Assembly: GCF_030056795.1 (NCBI RefSeq)
Contig: NZ_JASHKQ010000001.1
Span: 1,736,001-1,800,000, forward strand
Origin: Rhodococcus sp. IEGM 1381
GTDB lineage: Bacteria; Actinomycetota; Actinomycetes; Mycobacteriales; Mycobacteriaceae
DNA length: 64,000 nucleotides
Direction: 5' to 3'
The translations under genes and the position numbers were made by a program. The notes beneath the pieces were generated by a model, which was not told where the DNA came from, made no database searches, and saw only the letters and a program-made list of their open reading frames with translations. Each line of letters starts with the position of its first letter. The first letter of the stretch is position 1. Below, piece by piece: positions 45,685-55,185 of the stretch.

Positions 45685-45708
45685 TCGCAAACGCGCGCGC
45701 GTTTGCGA
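45685..45708. terminator. Perfect 24-bp palindrome between convergent genes
   Basis: TCGCAAACGCGC is followed directly by its reverse complement. It lies between the aminopeptidase stop (45672) and the phosphorylase stop (45747). The position and symmetry suggest a bidirectional terminator, though there is no T-run. Confidence 0.55.
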
Positions 45709-45746
45709 GATCCCAGGGTGAGCCAGCGACCAGAAGACCCGACGAC

Positions 45747-46511
45747 CTACACGGGATCGAGTTGCAGGCACGCATCCGCCGCGAGCCAGAACAACTGTTC
45801 GCGCACTGTTGTCGCCTTGGTCCAGCCGCGGTGGTCCCAATCGGCGGCCAGGGAGTCTCCCGCGTACAGCAGTTGCGCGAATCGCACTCCGCGGAATTGG
45901 GCGACCGCGCAGAATGCCGATGCTTCCATGTCGACCGTTCGGCAGCCCTCCTCGACGCGGCGCGAGACCCGGCCACGCGTCTCGCGGTAGAGCGCATCGG
46001 TCGTCCAGGAACGCCCGGTGACGAAGTCGATTCCGGCGTCGGTGAGTACCGACTGGAGTACGGCCACACCTGCCGGATCGGCGTCGACCACTCGCCCCGG
46101 CGGCAGGTAGTGGAACGAGGTGCCCTCGTCACGCAGGGCGCTGTCGACCACCATCACGTGTCCCATGCCCAGGTCGTCGGACAGGGCTCCTGCGCCGCCG
46201 ACGGCCACGAACTGCGTGCAGCCCATGGCGATGGCCTCTTCGAGGAACAGTGCGGCCAGTGGCGCTCCGACTCCGGGATGGAAGACGGCGAGCTTCTGTC
46301 CACCTCGTTCGATCTCGTAGACGGGGTGTTCGCCGTGCTCGGAGCGCATGATCGACACCACCCGGGCGTCGCCTTTGGCGCAGATGCTCTCGATCACCTC
46401 GGCGAAGAAACAGACGACGGCTTTCGGCGGTACGTCGACTCCCTTGGCCACCATCGACGGGTCGATGACGCCCGTTTCGTCCAGATCGTCCTCGGTCAGC
46501 GCGATGTTCAT
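45747..46511 (-). CDS. Nucleoside phosphorylase (uridine-phosphorylase-like)
   Basis: This 254-residue protein has phosphate- and ribose-site blocks of the PNP/UDP family: ARVVSIMRSEHGEHPVYEIE, GVGAPLAALFLEEAIAMGC, VAVGGAGALSDDLGMGHVMV and VDMEASAFCAVAQFRGV. It should split a nucleoside with phosphate; the base preference is not clear. ATG 46511 is the first good start; no strong Shine-Dalgarno is seen. It is divergent from purL by about 100 bases. Confidence 0.8.
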   Translation of the reverse strand: MNIALTEDDLDETGVIDPSMVAKGVDVPPKAVVCFFAEVIESICAKGDARVVSIMRSEHGEHPVYEIERGGQKLAVFHPGVGAPLAALFLEEAIAMGCTQFVAVGGAGALSDDLGMGHVMVVDSALRDEGTSFHYLPPGRVVDADPAGVAVLQSVLTDAGIDFVTGRSWTTDALYRETRGRVSRRVEEGCRTVDMEASAFCAVAQFRGVRFAQLLYAGDSLAADWDHRGWTKATTVREQLFWLAADACLQLDPV

Positions 46512-46567
46512 CAGGTGATGTTCGCACGAGGCCGATACGTCCGATGCCGTAGATGTCGGTGGCACCT

Positions 46568-46575
46568 TATAGACT
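46568..46575 (+). promoter_or_regulatory. Putative -10 region of purL
   Basis: TATAGACT lies 39 bases before the purL GTG and contains TAGACT, shared with purS, purF and thiM upstream regions. A -35 element is not evident. Confidence 0.45.
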
Positions 46576-46614
46576 CTCCCTGGCATTTCGCTCCATCGAA
46601 GGGACCTATTCCTC

Positions 46615-48906
46615 GTGTCCGCTAGCTCTGTACCCACAGACACTGTCTCCAACGCCGTCGCCACCCCCGACGTTGCGCAGCCGTACAAGGAACTCGGACT
46701 CAAGGACGACGAATACGTCCGCATCAAGGAAATTCTCGGCCGTCGGCCCACCGACGCCGAACTGGCGATGTACTCCGTCATGTGGAGCGAGCACTGCTCG
46801 TACAAATCCTCCAAGGTGCACCTGAAGTACTTCGGCGAGACCACCACCGACGAGATGCGCAAGCCGATGCTCGCCGGCATCGGTGAGAACGCGGGCGTCG
46901 TCGACGTCGGCGACGGTTGGGCCGTCACGTTCAAGGTCGAGAGCCACAATCACCCGTCGTACGTCGAGCCCTATCAGGGTGCAGCCACCGGCGTGGGCGG
47001 CATCGTCCGCGACATCATGGCCATGGGTGCGCGCCCGATCGCCGTCATGGACCAGCTGCGATTCGGTGCTGCCGATGCACCCGATACGCGCCGCGTCCTG
47101 AGTGGCATCGTCGCAGGCGTCGGCGGCTACGGAAACTCCCTCGGCCTCCCGAACATCGGCGGCGAGACGGTGTTCGACGCCTCCTACGCCGGTAACCCTC
47201 TGCTCAACGCCCTGTGTGCCGGTCTCATGCGGGTCGAGGACATGCACCTGGCGTTCGCGTCGGGGCTGGGTAACAAGATCATTCTGTTCGGTGCCCGAAC
47301 GGGTCTCGACGGCATCGGCGGTGTTTCCGTGCTGGCTTCGGAGACCTTCGACGGTGACGAGACCGGTGGGGGCCGCAAGAAGCTTCCGGCCGTCCAGGTG
47401 GGCGATCCGTTCACCGAGAAGGTGCTCATCGAGGCCTGCCTCGAGCTGTACTCGAACAAGCTGGTCGTCGGCATCCAGGACCTCGGCGGTGCCGGATTGT
47501 CTTGTGCCACTTCGGAACTCGCCTCTGCGGGTAGTGGTGGCATGCATATCGAGCTGGAGAAGGTGCCGATGCGCGCCACCGGCATGACCCCCGCAGAGGT
47601 GCTGTCGAGCGAATCCCAGGAGCGCATGTGCGCCGTGGTGACTCCCGAGAACGTCGACGCGTTCATGGCTGTCTGCAAGAAGTGGGACGTGCTGGCCACC
47701 GTCATCGGTGAGGTCACCGACGGCGAGCATCTGCAGATCACCTGGCACGGCGACACCGTCGTCGACGTTCCGCCCAAGACCGTTGCGCACGAGGGACCGG
47801 TGTACAACCGTCCGGTCCAGCGCCCGGACACCCAGGACGATCTGGTCGCGAACACCACGGCGTCGCTGCAGCGTCCGGAAACCGGGGACGAACTGAGGGC
47901 GACGCTGCTGAAGATGATCGGCTCGCCGCAGTTGTGCAGCCGTCGCTTCATCACCGAGCAGTACGACCGCTACGTGCGCGGTAACACCGTGCTGGCCGAG
48001 AACGCCGATGCCGGCGTCATCCGAATCGACGAGAAGACCGGTCGCGGAATCGCTTTGGCCACCGACGCGTCGGGTCGCTACACCGCACTCGATCCCTACC
48101 AGGGTGCCCAGCTCGCGCTCGCCGAGGCGTTCCGCAACGTCGCGGTCACCGGTGCGACACCGAAGGCCGTCACCAACTGCCTGAACTTCGGCTCGCCCGA
48201 GGATCCGGGCGTCATGTGGCAGTTCCAGCAGGCCGTGCGCGGATTGGCGGACGGCTGCGTCACCCTCGGCATCCCGGTCACCGGCGGCAACGTCAGCTTC
48301 TACAACCAGACCGGTGCCGAGCCGATCCTGCCGACGCCCGTCGTCGGTGTGCTCGGCGTGATCGACGACGTGCATCGCCGCATCTCGACCGGCCTCGGAC
48401 TCGAGCCCGGTGAGACGCTGATCCTGCTGGGCGATACCTACGACGAATTCGACGGATCCATCTGGTCACAGGTCGAGCACGATCACCTCGGCGGCGTTCC
48501 ACCCAAGGTCGATCTGGCCCGCGAACAGTTGTTGGCCGACATTCTGCTGTCGTCCTCGCGCGACGGGCTGGTCTCGGCGGCACACGACCTGTCCGAGGGT
48601 GGTCTTGCGCAGGCCGTCGTCGAAGCAGCTCTGGCCGGCGAAACCGGTTGTCGCATCATCGTTCCCGAAGGTGCCGATCCGTTCGTGACGCTGTTCTCCG
48701 AGTCCTCGGGCCGGGTGCTGGTCGCGGTGCCGCGCACGGAAGAGATTCGGTTCACCGGTATGTGCACCGCCCGCGAACTTCCGTGGGTGCGCATCGGCGT
48801 GGTCGACGAGGGTTCGAATACGATCGAGGTGCAAGGGCAGTTCTCCGTCCCGATGACGGAACTGCGCGAGACCTTCGAGAGCACTCTCCCAAGACTTTTC
48901 GGCTGA
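46615..48906 (+). CDS. purL: Phosphoribosylformylglycinamidine synthase subunit PurL (small type)
   Basis: This 763-residue ATP-dependent synthase subunit works with PurS and PurQ to make FGAM. Conserved blocks are [67 protein letters not shown] and [13 protein letters not shown]. Length fits the small type that needs PurS. GTG 46615 lies just after a purine-rich stretch. The membrane hydrolase gene follows after five bases. Confidence 0.93.
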   Translation: MSASSVPTDTVSNAVATPDVAQPYKELGLKDDEYVRIKEILGRRPTDAELAMYSVMWSEHCSYKSSKVHLKYFGETTTDEMRKPMLAGIGENAGVVDVGDGWAVTFKVESHNHPSYVEPYQGAATGVGGIVRDIMAMGARPIAVMDQLRFGAADAPDTRRVLSGIVAGVGGYGNSLGLPNIGGETVFDASYAGNPLLNALCAGLMRVEDMHLAFASGLGNKIILFGARTGLDGIGGVSVLASETFDGDETGGGRKKLPAVQVGDPFTEKVLIEACLELYSNKLVVGIQDLGGAGLSCATSELASAGSGGMHIELEKVPMRATGMTPAEVLSSESQERMCAVVTPENVDAFMAVCKKWDVLATVIGEVTDGEHLQITWHGDTVVDVPPKTVAHEGPVYNRPVQRPDTQDDLVANTTASLQRPETGDELRATLLKMIGSPQLCSRRFITEQYDRYVRGNTVLAENADAGVIRIDEKTGRGIALATDASGRYTALDPYQGAQLALAEAFRNVAVTGATPKAVTNCLNFGSPEDPGVMWQFQQAVRGLADGCVTLGIPVTGGNVSFYNQTGAEPILPTPVVGVLGVIDDVHRRISTGLGLEPGETLILLGDTYDEFDGSIWSQVEHDHLGGVPPKVDLAREQLLADILLSSSRDGLVSAAHDLSEGGLAQAVVEAALAGETGCRIIVPEGADPFVTLFSESSGRVLVAVPRTEEIRFTGMCTARELPWVRIGVVDEGSNTIEVQGQFSVPMTELRETFESTLPRLFG

Positions 48907-48911
48907 CCGAG

Positions 48912-50735
48912 GTGGGGGGACAGACATCGGTCGGGGAACAGGCATCGCAGCGGCACGACAGCGAACTCGACGCCGCACTCGAGCAGGATCAGCATCATCG
49001 GTACCACCTGCCGACCCTGGAAATCTCGGTTCCCTCGCCCGACAAGCATCCGTTCGTCATGTGGGCGTGGGGCCTGTTGCGCCTCGACTTCACCGGAATC
49101 GCCTTCAGCGCGTTGTTCTTCTGCTGGTCGCTGACTCCGTCGCTGCTTCCTCGCGGGTGGCTGTTCCAGGGCATCATCGGCGGTATCAATTCGGCCATCG
49201 GTTACGCATTCGGCGTGGCGGTGGGATGGGCGGTGACGCGGTGGTGGCTGTCGTCCCGATCGTGGTGGCCGTTGCCGCGCGCGGTCGATCGCGCCGTCAA
49301 GATCGCTGTGCCGGTCGTGGCTGTCGCGGTGTCGATGATCATGCTGGCGATATCGGCGGAATCGCAGCGTGAGCTCGCTGCATTGATGGACGCCGAGGGC
49401 ACCACCACAACGGGTTACCTACGAACCGGGGCACTCAGCATCGCCATTGCGGCTCTGTTGATTTCGCTGTGGCGGGTGTTGCGCGACGTCGTTGGACTGC
49501 TGGCCCGCCAGATCAACCGCGTGGTGAAAATGCCACGGGAAGTGGCCAATGCGCTCGGGGTCGTCCTCCTCGTCGTGCTCTCCGTCGCACTGGTTCAGGG
49601 CGTACTGCTGCGTGCGGTGTCGGCGGTCACCAACTCGGCCTTCAGTCTGCAGAACGACGAAACTCGGGACGGGGCAGAACAACCCGTCGCCGACGAGCGA
49701 TCCGGGAGCCCGAACTCGTTGGCACCCTGGGACACACTGGGGTTCGAGGGTCGTAACTTCGTCTCCAGCGGTCTGCGCGCCGACGAGATGGAACGGGCCA
49801 CGGGCCGCCCGAGTGTCGAGCCGATTCGGGCATACGCAGGATTGGAAACCGCGGAGACCCAGGACGAACGACTCGACGTCGTGGTCGCCGAACTCGAACG
49901 CACCGGGGCATTCCAGCGCGAGGCTCTCATCGTCGTTCCTACGACGGGTACCGGGTGGGTGAATCCCACCGCCATCGAAGCGGAAGAGCTCATGTTCGAC
50001 GGCGATGTCGCCACCGTCGCATCGCAGTATTCGTATCTGCCCAGCTGGATCTCGTTCATCGCGGAAGGCGACAAGGCCGCTCAGGCCGGCAAAGCGCTCA
50101 TCGACAAGGTTCACGATCGCTGGCTGCAGGAGCCGGAGGCCACCCGCCCCAAGTTCTACGTCTACGGCGAGAGCCTCGGTACCCAGGCCGGGGAGGGTGC
50201 CTTCGACGGCTTGGCGGACATCAGAGCCACCACCGACGGAGTCCTGTGGGTGGGACCGCCGAACAACAACCGCATCTGGAGTCAGTTCGTCAGCCGACGC
50301 GACCCGGGCAGCCCCGAGGTTCGGCCGGTCTACTCCGAGGGTCTGACGGTTCGCTTCGCCGACAACTCGTCGGGCATCCCGCCGGAGGATCAACCGTGGT
50401 ACGCACCGCGGATCCTGTACGTCCAGCACGCCTCGGACCCGGTGGTCTGGTGGTCGTCAGATCTGCTCTTCGAGCGGCCCGACTGGCTTTCCGAACCACC
50501 GGGGCCGGACCGGCTGCCGAGTATGCGATGGTTCCCTGTCGTCACGTTCTGGCAGGTGGCAGCCGACCTGACGAACGCTGCGGGCGTCCCCGACGGACAC
50601 GGCCATAACTACGGAACCCTGGTGCTCGACGGCTGGGTCGCCGTCGCCGCACCTGAGGGCTGGATCGACCGCGACACCGAACGAGTCCGCGGAGTCATGG
50701 AGCAGTTCGCCGGGCGAGACGGTCCCGAGAAGTGA
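48912..50735 (+). CDS. Membrane-anchored alpha/beta-hydrolase of the Abhydrolase_9 type
   Basis: This protein of about 607 residues has four to five membrane segments between residues 55 and 240 (FSALFFCWSLTPSLLPRGWL, then VAVGWAVTRWW and others) and a cytosolic or external hydrolase domain. PWDTLGFEGRNFVSSGLRAD and the nucleophile-like YGESLGTQAGEGAF are typical of this actinobacterial family, whose substrate is unknown. GTG 48912 is the nearest in-frame start after purL. The protease gene overlaps its stop by four bases. Confidence 0.78.
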   Translation: MGGQTSVGEQASQRHDSELDAALEQDQHHRYHLPTLEISVPSPDKHPFVMWAWGLLRLDFTGIAFSALFFCWSLTPSLLPRGWLFQGIIGGINSAIGYAFGVAVGWAVTRWWLSSRSWWPLPRAVDRAVKIAVPVVAVAVSMIMLAISAESQRELAALMDAEGTTTTGYLRTGALSIAIAALLISLWRVLRDVVGLLARQINRVVKMPREVANALGVVLLVVLSVALVQGVLLRAVSAVTNSAFSLQNDETRDGAEQPVADERSGSPNSLAPWDTLGFEGRNFVSSGLRADEMERATGRPSVEPIRAYAGLETAETQDERLDVVVAELERTGAFQREALIVVPTTGTGWVNPTAIEAEELMFDGDVATVASQYSYLPSWISFIAEGDKAAQAGKALIDKVHDRWLQEPEATRPKFYVYGESLGTQAGEGAFDGLADIRATTDGVLWVGPPNNNRIWSQFVSRRDPGSPEVRPVYSEGLTVRFADNSSGIPPEDQPWYAPRILYVQHASDPVVWWSSDLLFERPDWLSEPPGPDRLPSMRWFPVVTFWQVAADLTNAAGVPDGHGHNYGTLVLDGWVAVAAPEGWIDRDTERVRGVMEQFAGRDGPEK

Positions 50736-51322
50736 GAACCGCCCTGACAACCGGACTCGCGACGACGGCGTGGAGTGCCTACCTCCTCCCCGCGCTCGGC
50801 CTCGATGCCCGTGTACGGGCGGTAGCCAACGCCTCGTTCGCTGTGGGTTTGGCTGCACTGTCTCGAACGAGCGCGGACAGGCTCGGTCTGCGCAACGCTG
50901 CTGACGGCCTGAAGTGGGGCGCTGCGGCGTCGGCGATTCCTGTCCTCGGATCTGCCGTCGTCGCCGCAATTCCGGCGCTGCGACGCCGGGTCCGGCCGTC
51001 CGAGGACGAGCTGGCCGAGTGGGTGCTGTTTCGAATCCCCGTGGGAACGGTGCTCACCGAGGAGTTGCTGTTCCGCGGTGTGCTCGACGCCGCGTCGCCG
51101 GTCCTGTCGCCGATCTTCTTCGGCCTGTGGCACATCCACCCGGCCCGTGCTGCCGGAGACACCGTGATCGGAACGGTACTGGCGACTACTGCGGCCGGAG
51201 TTGTCTTCTCAGGGCTCAGGGCCCGCAGTGGGAGCGTGCTCGCCCCGGCGCTGTTGCACTATTTCCTGAACGCGAGTGGCGCTGTGCTTGCGCATCTCGC
51301 TGCGAACGACAGGAGTCGGTAG
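50732..51322 (+). CDS. CPBP-family intramembrane protease (CAAX-protease-like)
   Basis: This 196-residue membrane protein carries the CPBP motifs: EELLFRG with Glu110-Glu111 and Arg115, then FFGLWHIHP, and a final HYFLNASGAV with a conserved Asn. Several hydrophobic helices are visible. Such proteins cut within membranes or process leader peptides; the target is unknown. GTG 50732 overlaps the previous stop. Confidence 0.82.
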   Translation: MRTALTTGLATTAWSAYLLPALGLDARVRAVANASFAVGLAALSRTSADRLGLRNAADGLKWGAAASAIPVLGSAVVAAIPALRRRVRPSEDELAEWVLFRIPVGTVLTEELLFRGVLDAASPVLSPIFFGLWHIHPARAAGDTVIGTVLATTAAGVVFSGLRARSGSVLAPALLHYFLNASGAVLAHLAANDRSR

Positions 51323-51324
51323 CA

Positions 51325-51711
51325 GTGCCACCGCACAAGGAAGTCAGCCCCGCCGAGGTGCGCGACGCAGTACTGGCGGTCGGGGAGTGGATCAAGGGTG
51401 AGGCGGACAAACCGGCTCGCGCACAGATTGCCGCGGCAGTGCGCACCACCGCCAGAACTCTCGGCCAGAATGCGCCCGGATCCTCGGTGGAGGTGCGCGT
51501 ACCGCCGTTCGTTGCGGTGCAGTGCATCGTCGGCCCTCGTCACACCCGTGGAACTCCGCCGAATGTGGTCGAAACCGATGCTCTGACGTGGCTGCAGGTG
51601 GTGACCGGAACCCGCGATTTCGCCGAGGCGCTCGCCGACGGTTCCATCGATGCGTCCGGCAGCCGGGCAGCCGAAGTAGGCCGCTGGCTGCCGCTGCTGT
51701 CCATCAGGTGA
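51325..51711 (+). CDS. Sterol-carrier-family protein (actinobacterial)
   Basis: This 128-residue protein reads VRDAVLAVGEWIKGEADKPA, VRTTARTLGQNAPGSSVEVR and VPPFVAVQCIVGPRHTRGTP, then LTWLQVVTGTRDFAEALADG. This pattern is annotated in mycobacteria and rhodococci as a sterol carrier or maleylpyruvate-isomerase-like C-terminal domain next to purF. Lipid binding is inferred only from the family. GTG 51325 follows AGGAG by nine bases. Confidence 0.65.
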   Translation: MPPHKEVSPAEVRDAVLAVGEWIKGEADKPARAQIAAAVRTTARTLGQNAPGSSVEVRVPPFVAVQCIVGPRHTRGTPPNVVETDALTWLQVVTGTRDFAEALADGSIDASGSRAAEVGRWLPLLSIR

Positions 51712-51788
51712 CCGACCCGAATCGGACACCAGTTCACCTGGTGGGAATCTCCCGTCCACACGATGCGTTGACTCCAGCCGTGTGCCCG

Positions 51789-51794
51789 TAGACT
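51789..51794 (+). promoter_or_regulatory. Putative -10 hexamer of purF
   Basis: TAGACT lies 42 bases before the purF start; TTGACT at 51768-51773 is a possible -35, but the 15-bp spacing is short. Confidence 0.4.
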
Positions 51795-51836
51795 CAGGCA
51801 CGGCCCCCCGCCCCGTCCCCCAAGGGAGCATTGCCC

Positions 51837-53399
51837 GTGACCAACGCCGATTTGTCGGTCGACAGTCCGAATCTTCTGCTAAGCAAACCCATCGACGAAC
51901 CGGAGAACGAGCCGCGCGAAGAGTGCGGAGTGTTCGGAGTATGGGCACCGGGCGAGGATGTGGCCAAGCTCTCGTACTACGGCCTCTATGCGCTGCAGCA
52001 CCGTGGACAGGAAGCTGCCGGAATTGCAGTGTCCGACGGTTCGCAGGTGTTGGTGTTCAAGGATCTGGGTCTCGTCAGCCAGGTGTTCGACGAGCAGACG
52101 CTCGGGGCAATGCCCGGGCACGTCGCCATTGGACACTGCCGCTATTCCACCAGTGGCTCGGTGACGTGGGAGAACGCGCAGCCGATCTTCCGTACCACCA
52201 CTGCGGGCACCGGTATTGCGCTCGGCCACAACGGAAATCTCGTGAACTTCGCCGAGCTCGCCACCAAGGCTCGCGACGCCGGCCTGATCAACGATCGGCT
52301 GCAGGGCAACGGCACGTCGGATTCCGATGTGGTGACGGCGCTGCTGGCGCACAAGGCCGCCGATTGCACCGTCGAACAGGCGGCGATGGAACTGTTGCCG
52401 CAGCTCAAAGGCGCGTTCTGCCTGACGTTCATGGACGAGCACACCCTCTACGCTGCCCGCGATCCGCACGGTGTGCGCCCGCTGTGCCTCGGCCGTCTCG
52501 ACCGCGGCTGGGTGGTTGCCAGCGAGACCTCCGCGCTCGACATCGTCGGAGCGGCGTTCGTTCGCGATATCGAGCCGGGCGAGCTGCTCGCGATCGACGC
52601 CGACGGTGTTCGGTCCTCGCGTTTCGCGTCCCCCGAGCCCAAGGGATGCGTGTTCGAGTACGTCTACCTCGCTCGTCCCGACAGCGTGATCGGTGGCCGA
52701 TCGGTCAACTCCACCCGCGTCGAGATCGGTCGGCGTCTCGCCAAGGAGCACCCGGCCGAGGGTGACCTCGTGATTCCTGTGCCCGAGTCCGGCACGCCGG
52801 CGGCGATCGGCTTCGCGCAGGGGTCGGGAATTCCCTACGGCCAGGGCCTGATGAAGAACGCCTACGTGGGCCGAACATTCATTCAGCCGTCGCAGACCAT
52901 TCGTCAGCTCGGTATCCGGCTCAAGCTCAACCCTCTCAAAGAGGTCATTCGGGGCAAAAGGCTGGTGGTGGTGGACGATTCGATCGTCCGCGGCAACACC
53001 CAGCGCGCTCTGATCAGGATGTTGCGTGAGGCGGGCGCACTCGAGATCCACGTCCGTATCGCGTCGCCGCCGGTACGGTGGCCGTGCTTCTACGGCATCG
53101 ACTTCGCTTCTCCCGCAGAGCTGATCGCCAACGGCGTCGACTCGGAGGACGGGATTCTCGAGGGCGTCCGCCAGGCCATCGGTGCCGATTCGCTGGGGTA
53201 CATCTCCATCGACGGCATGATCGCGGCGTCCGAGCAGCCCGAATCACGTTTGTGTGCAGCATGTTTCACCGGCAAGTACCCGATCGACCTACCCGCCGAC
53301 AATGCGCTCGGCAAGCACGTTCTCGAGGGTCTGCTGGCGTCGGCAGCCGGCCAGCCGGTGGCCAACGATGCGAATGTGAGCGCTCTCAGTCGTCCTTGA
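51837..53399 (+). CDS. purF: Amidophosphoribosyltransferase
   Basis: This 520-residue enzyme catalyses the first committed step of purine synthesis. A short propeptide precedes the N-terminal nucleophile Cys30 (CGVFGVWAP). Glutaminase blocks are YALQHRGQEAAGIAVSDG and GHCRYSTSG. The PRPP loop VVVDDSIVRGNTQRAL is near residue 380. Cysteines in PCFYGID and LCAACFTG fit the Fe-S form of the Bacillus type. GTG 51837 is preferred over TTG 51831 on spacing from AAGGGAG. Confidence 0.93.
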   Translation: MTNADLSVDSPNLLLSKPIDEPENEPREECGVFGVWAPGEDVAKLSYYGLYALQHRGQEAAGIAVSDGSQVLVFKDLGLVSQVFDEQTLGAMPGHVAIGHCRYSTSGSVTWENAQPIFRTTTAGTGIALGHNGNLVNFAELATKARDAGLINDRLQGNGTSDSDVVTALLAHKAADCTVEQAAMELLPQLKGAFCLTFMDEHTLYAARDPHGVRPLCLGRLDRGWVVASETSALDIVGAAFVRDIEPGELLAIDADGVRSSRFASPEPKGCVFEYVYLARPDSVIGGRSVNSTRVEIGRRLAKEHPAEGDLVIPVPESGTPAAIGFAQGSGIPYGQGLMKNAYVGRTFIQPSQTIRQLGIRLKLNPLKEVIRGKRLVVVDDSIVRGNTQRALIRMLREAGALEIHVRIASPPVRWPCFYGIDFASPAELIANGVDSEDGILEGVRQAIGADSLGYISIDGMIAASEQPESRLCAACFTGKYPIDLPADNALGKHVLEGLLASAAGQPVANDANVSALSRP

Positions 53400-53513
53400 C
53401 CTGGCCTTTTCCTCCAGGGAACAGCAGGGTTTTCTCAATGCCACATATTGGAAACAGTCCATCGGTACTGTCCCGAGTTACATAGGACACACCGATTTGG
53501 ATAGAGGCACCAG

Positions 53514-55181
53514 ATGACCCTGTCGCCCGACGACGGACGCATGCAGCGCTACAGCGCCGCATCCAAGACCGCTGTGCGCAAGCACGGCAAGAAGACCGCT
53601 GCAGTGGCAGCACTGTCAGTACTTGCATTGACCGCCGCAGCGTGCGGCTCGGGCCGCACCGATGCCGGCGGTGACGGTGACGGTGGCGGAGACACGATCA
53701 CCGTCGGCACCACCGATCAGGTGACCTCGCTCGACCCGGCGGGCTCGTACGACAACGGCTCGTTCATGGTGATGAACCAGACGTACCCCTTCCTGATGAA
53801 CTTTGCTCCCGGCAGCTCCGAGCTCGAGCCCGACGCCGCACAGAGCTGCGATTTCGCCGAGCCGACCGTCTACAAGTGCACGCTCGAGGACGATCTGAAG
53901 TTCGCGAACGGCAACCCGCTGACGAGCGAGAGCGTGAAGTACTCGTTCGACCGGATCGTCGCGATCAACGATCCCAACGGGCCTGCGTCGCTGTTGACCA
54001 ACCTCGACAGCATCGCGACTCCGGACGAGAAGACCGTCGAGTTCACGCTGAAGGCAGCAAACGATCAGACGTTCCCGCAGATCCTGGCAACACCGGCAGG
54101 TCCGATCGTCGACCAGACGGTGTTCCCGGCGGACAAGATCCTCGACGACGACGCCATCGTGGCGGGTACCCCGTTCGCCGGTCCGTACTCGATCTCGAGC
54201 TACGCCAAGAACTCCCTCGTCAGCTTCACTGCGAACGGTGACTACAAGGGCATCCTCGGCACGCCGAAGACGTCGTCGATCAACACGAAGTACTACACCA
54301 GTTCCGACAACCTCAAGCTCGACGTGCAGAACAAGGCCATCGACGTCGCGTGGCGCTCGTTGACGCCGACGGACGTCGAATCGCTCGGCGGCGTGGACGG
54401 TCTGACGGTGCACGAGGGACCCGGCGGCGAATCGCGCTACATGGTCTTCAACATGAACACGATGCCCGGCGATACCCCGGATCAGAAGCTGGCCGTACGC
54501 AAGGCAATTGCGGCCTCGGTCGATCGTCAGGCGCTGTCCGACGGCGTCTACAAGGGCACGTACACCCCGCTGTACTCCGTCGTCCCCACCGGCCTGGCCG
54601 GTGCGAACACCGCGTACGGCGATGTCTACGGCACCACGCCCAACCGCGACGAGGCAGCCGGATTCCTCTCTGCCGCAGGCGTTGCCACCCCGGTTCAGCT
54701 CAACCTGCAGTACAACCCGGATCACTACGGTTCGTCCTCTAGCGAGGAGTACGCCGCGATCAAGAGTCAGCTCGACGCGACGGGCCTGTTCAACGTGAAC
54801 CTGCAGTCCACCGAGTGGAGCACGTACACCAAGGAACGCGTCGCCGACGCATACCCGGTGTACCAGCTGGGTTGGTTCCCGGACTACCCCGACGCAGACA
54901 ACTACCTGACGCCGTTCTTTGCGCCGGACAACTTCCTGCAGTCGCACTTCGAGAGCCCGGCCATCACGTCACTGCTCGACCTCGAGCGCACGACGGCCGA
55001 CGAGAATTCTCGGATGCAGATCATCGGCCAGATCCAGACCGAGCTCGCGACGAACTACCTGCCCACGCTTCCGCTGTTGGAGGGCAAGCAGATCGCCGTC
55101 GCCACCGATGCGATCAGCGGCGTGGACGAGACGCTCGACGCCTCGTTCAAGTTCCGGTTCGTCACTCTCGCCAAGAGCTGA
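53514..55181 (+). CDS. Peptide/dipeptide ABC transporter substrate-binding lipoprotein (family 5)
   Basis: This 555-residue protein has a lipoprotein signal with lipobox ending in Cys44 (LTAAACGS) after an unusually long basic start; an internal ATG at 53541 may be the true start. The mature domain shows ITVGTTDQVTSLDPAGSYD, LTSESVKYSFDRI and LAVRKAIAASVDRQAL, all typical of DppA/OppA-like binding proteins. It starts a four-gene transport operon. Confidence 0.87.
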   Translation: MTLSPDDGRMQRYSAASKTAVRKHGKKTAAVAALSVLALTAAACGSGRTDAGGDGDGGGDTITVGTTDQVTSLDPAGSYDNGSFMVMNQTYPFLMNFAPGSSELEPDAAQSCDFAEPTVYKCTLEDDLKFANGNPLTSESVKYSFDRIVAINDPNGPASLLTNLDSIATPDEKTVEFTLKAANDQTFPQILATPAGPIVDQTVFPADKILDDDAIVAGTPFAGPYSISSYAKNSLVSFTANGDYKGILGTPKTSSINTKYYTSSDNLKLDVQNKAIDVAWRSLTPTDVESLGGVDGLTVHEGPGGESRYMVFNMNTMPGDTPDQKLAVRKAIAASVDRQALSDGVYKGTYTPLYSVVPTGLAGANTAYGDVYGTTPNRDEAAGFLSAAGVATPVQLNLQYNPDHYGSSSSEEYAAIKSQLDATGLFNVNLQSTEWSTYTKERVADAYPVYQLGWFPDYPDADNYLTPFFAPDNFLQSHFESPAITSLLDLERTTADENSRMQIIGQIQTELATNYLPTLPLLEGKQIAVATDAISGVDETLDASFKFRFVTLAKS

Positions 55182-55185
55182 CGGC

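Noticed and set aside
46606-48375. 589-codon open frame on the minus strand
   Set aside because: It lies wholly antisense to purL, which has all family motifs; such long antisense frames are common in GC-rich DNA.
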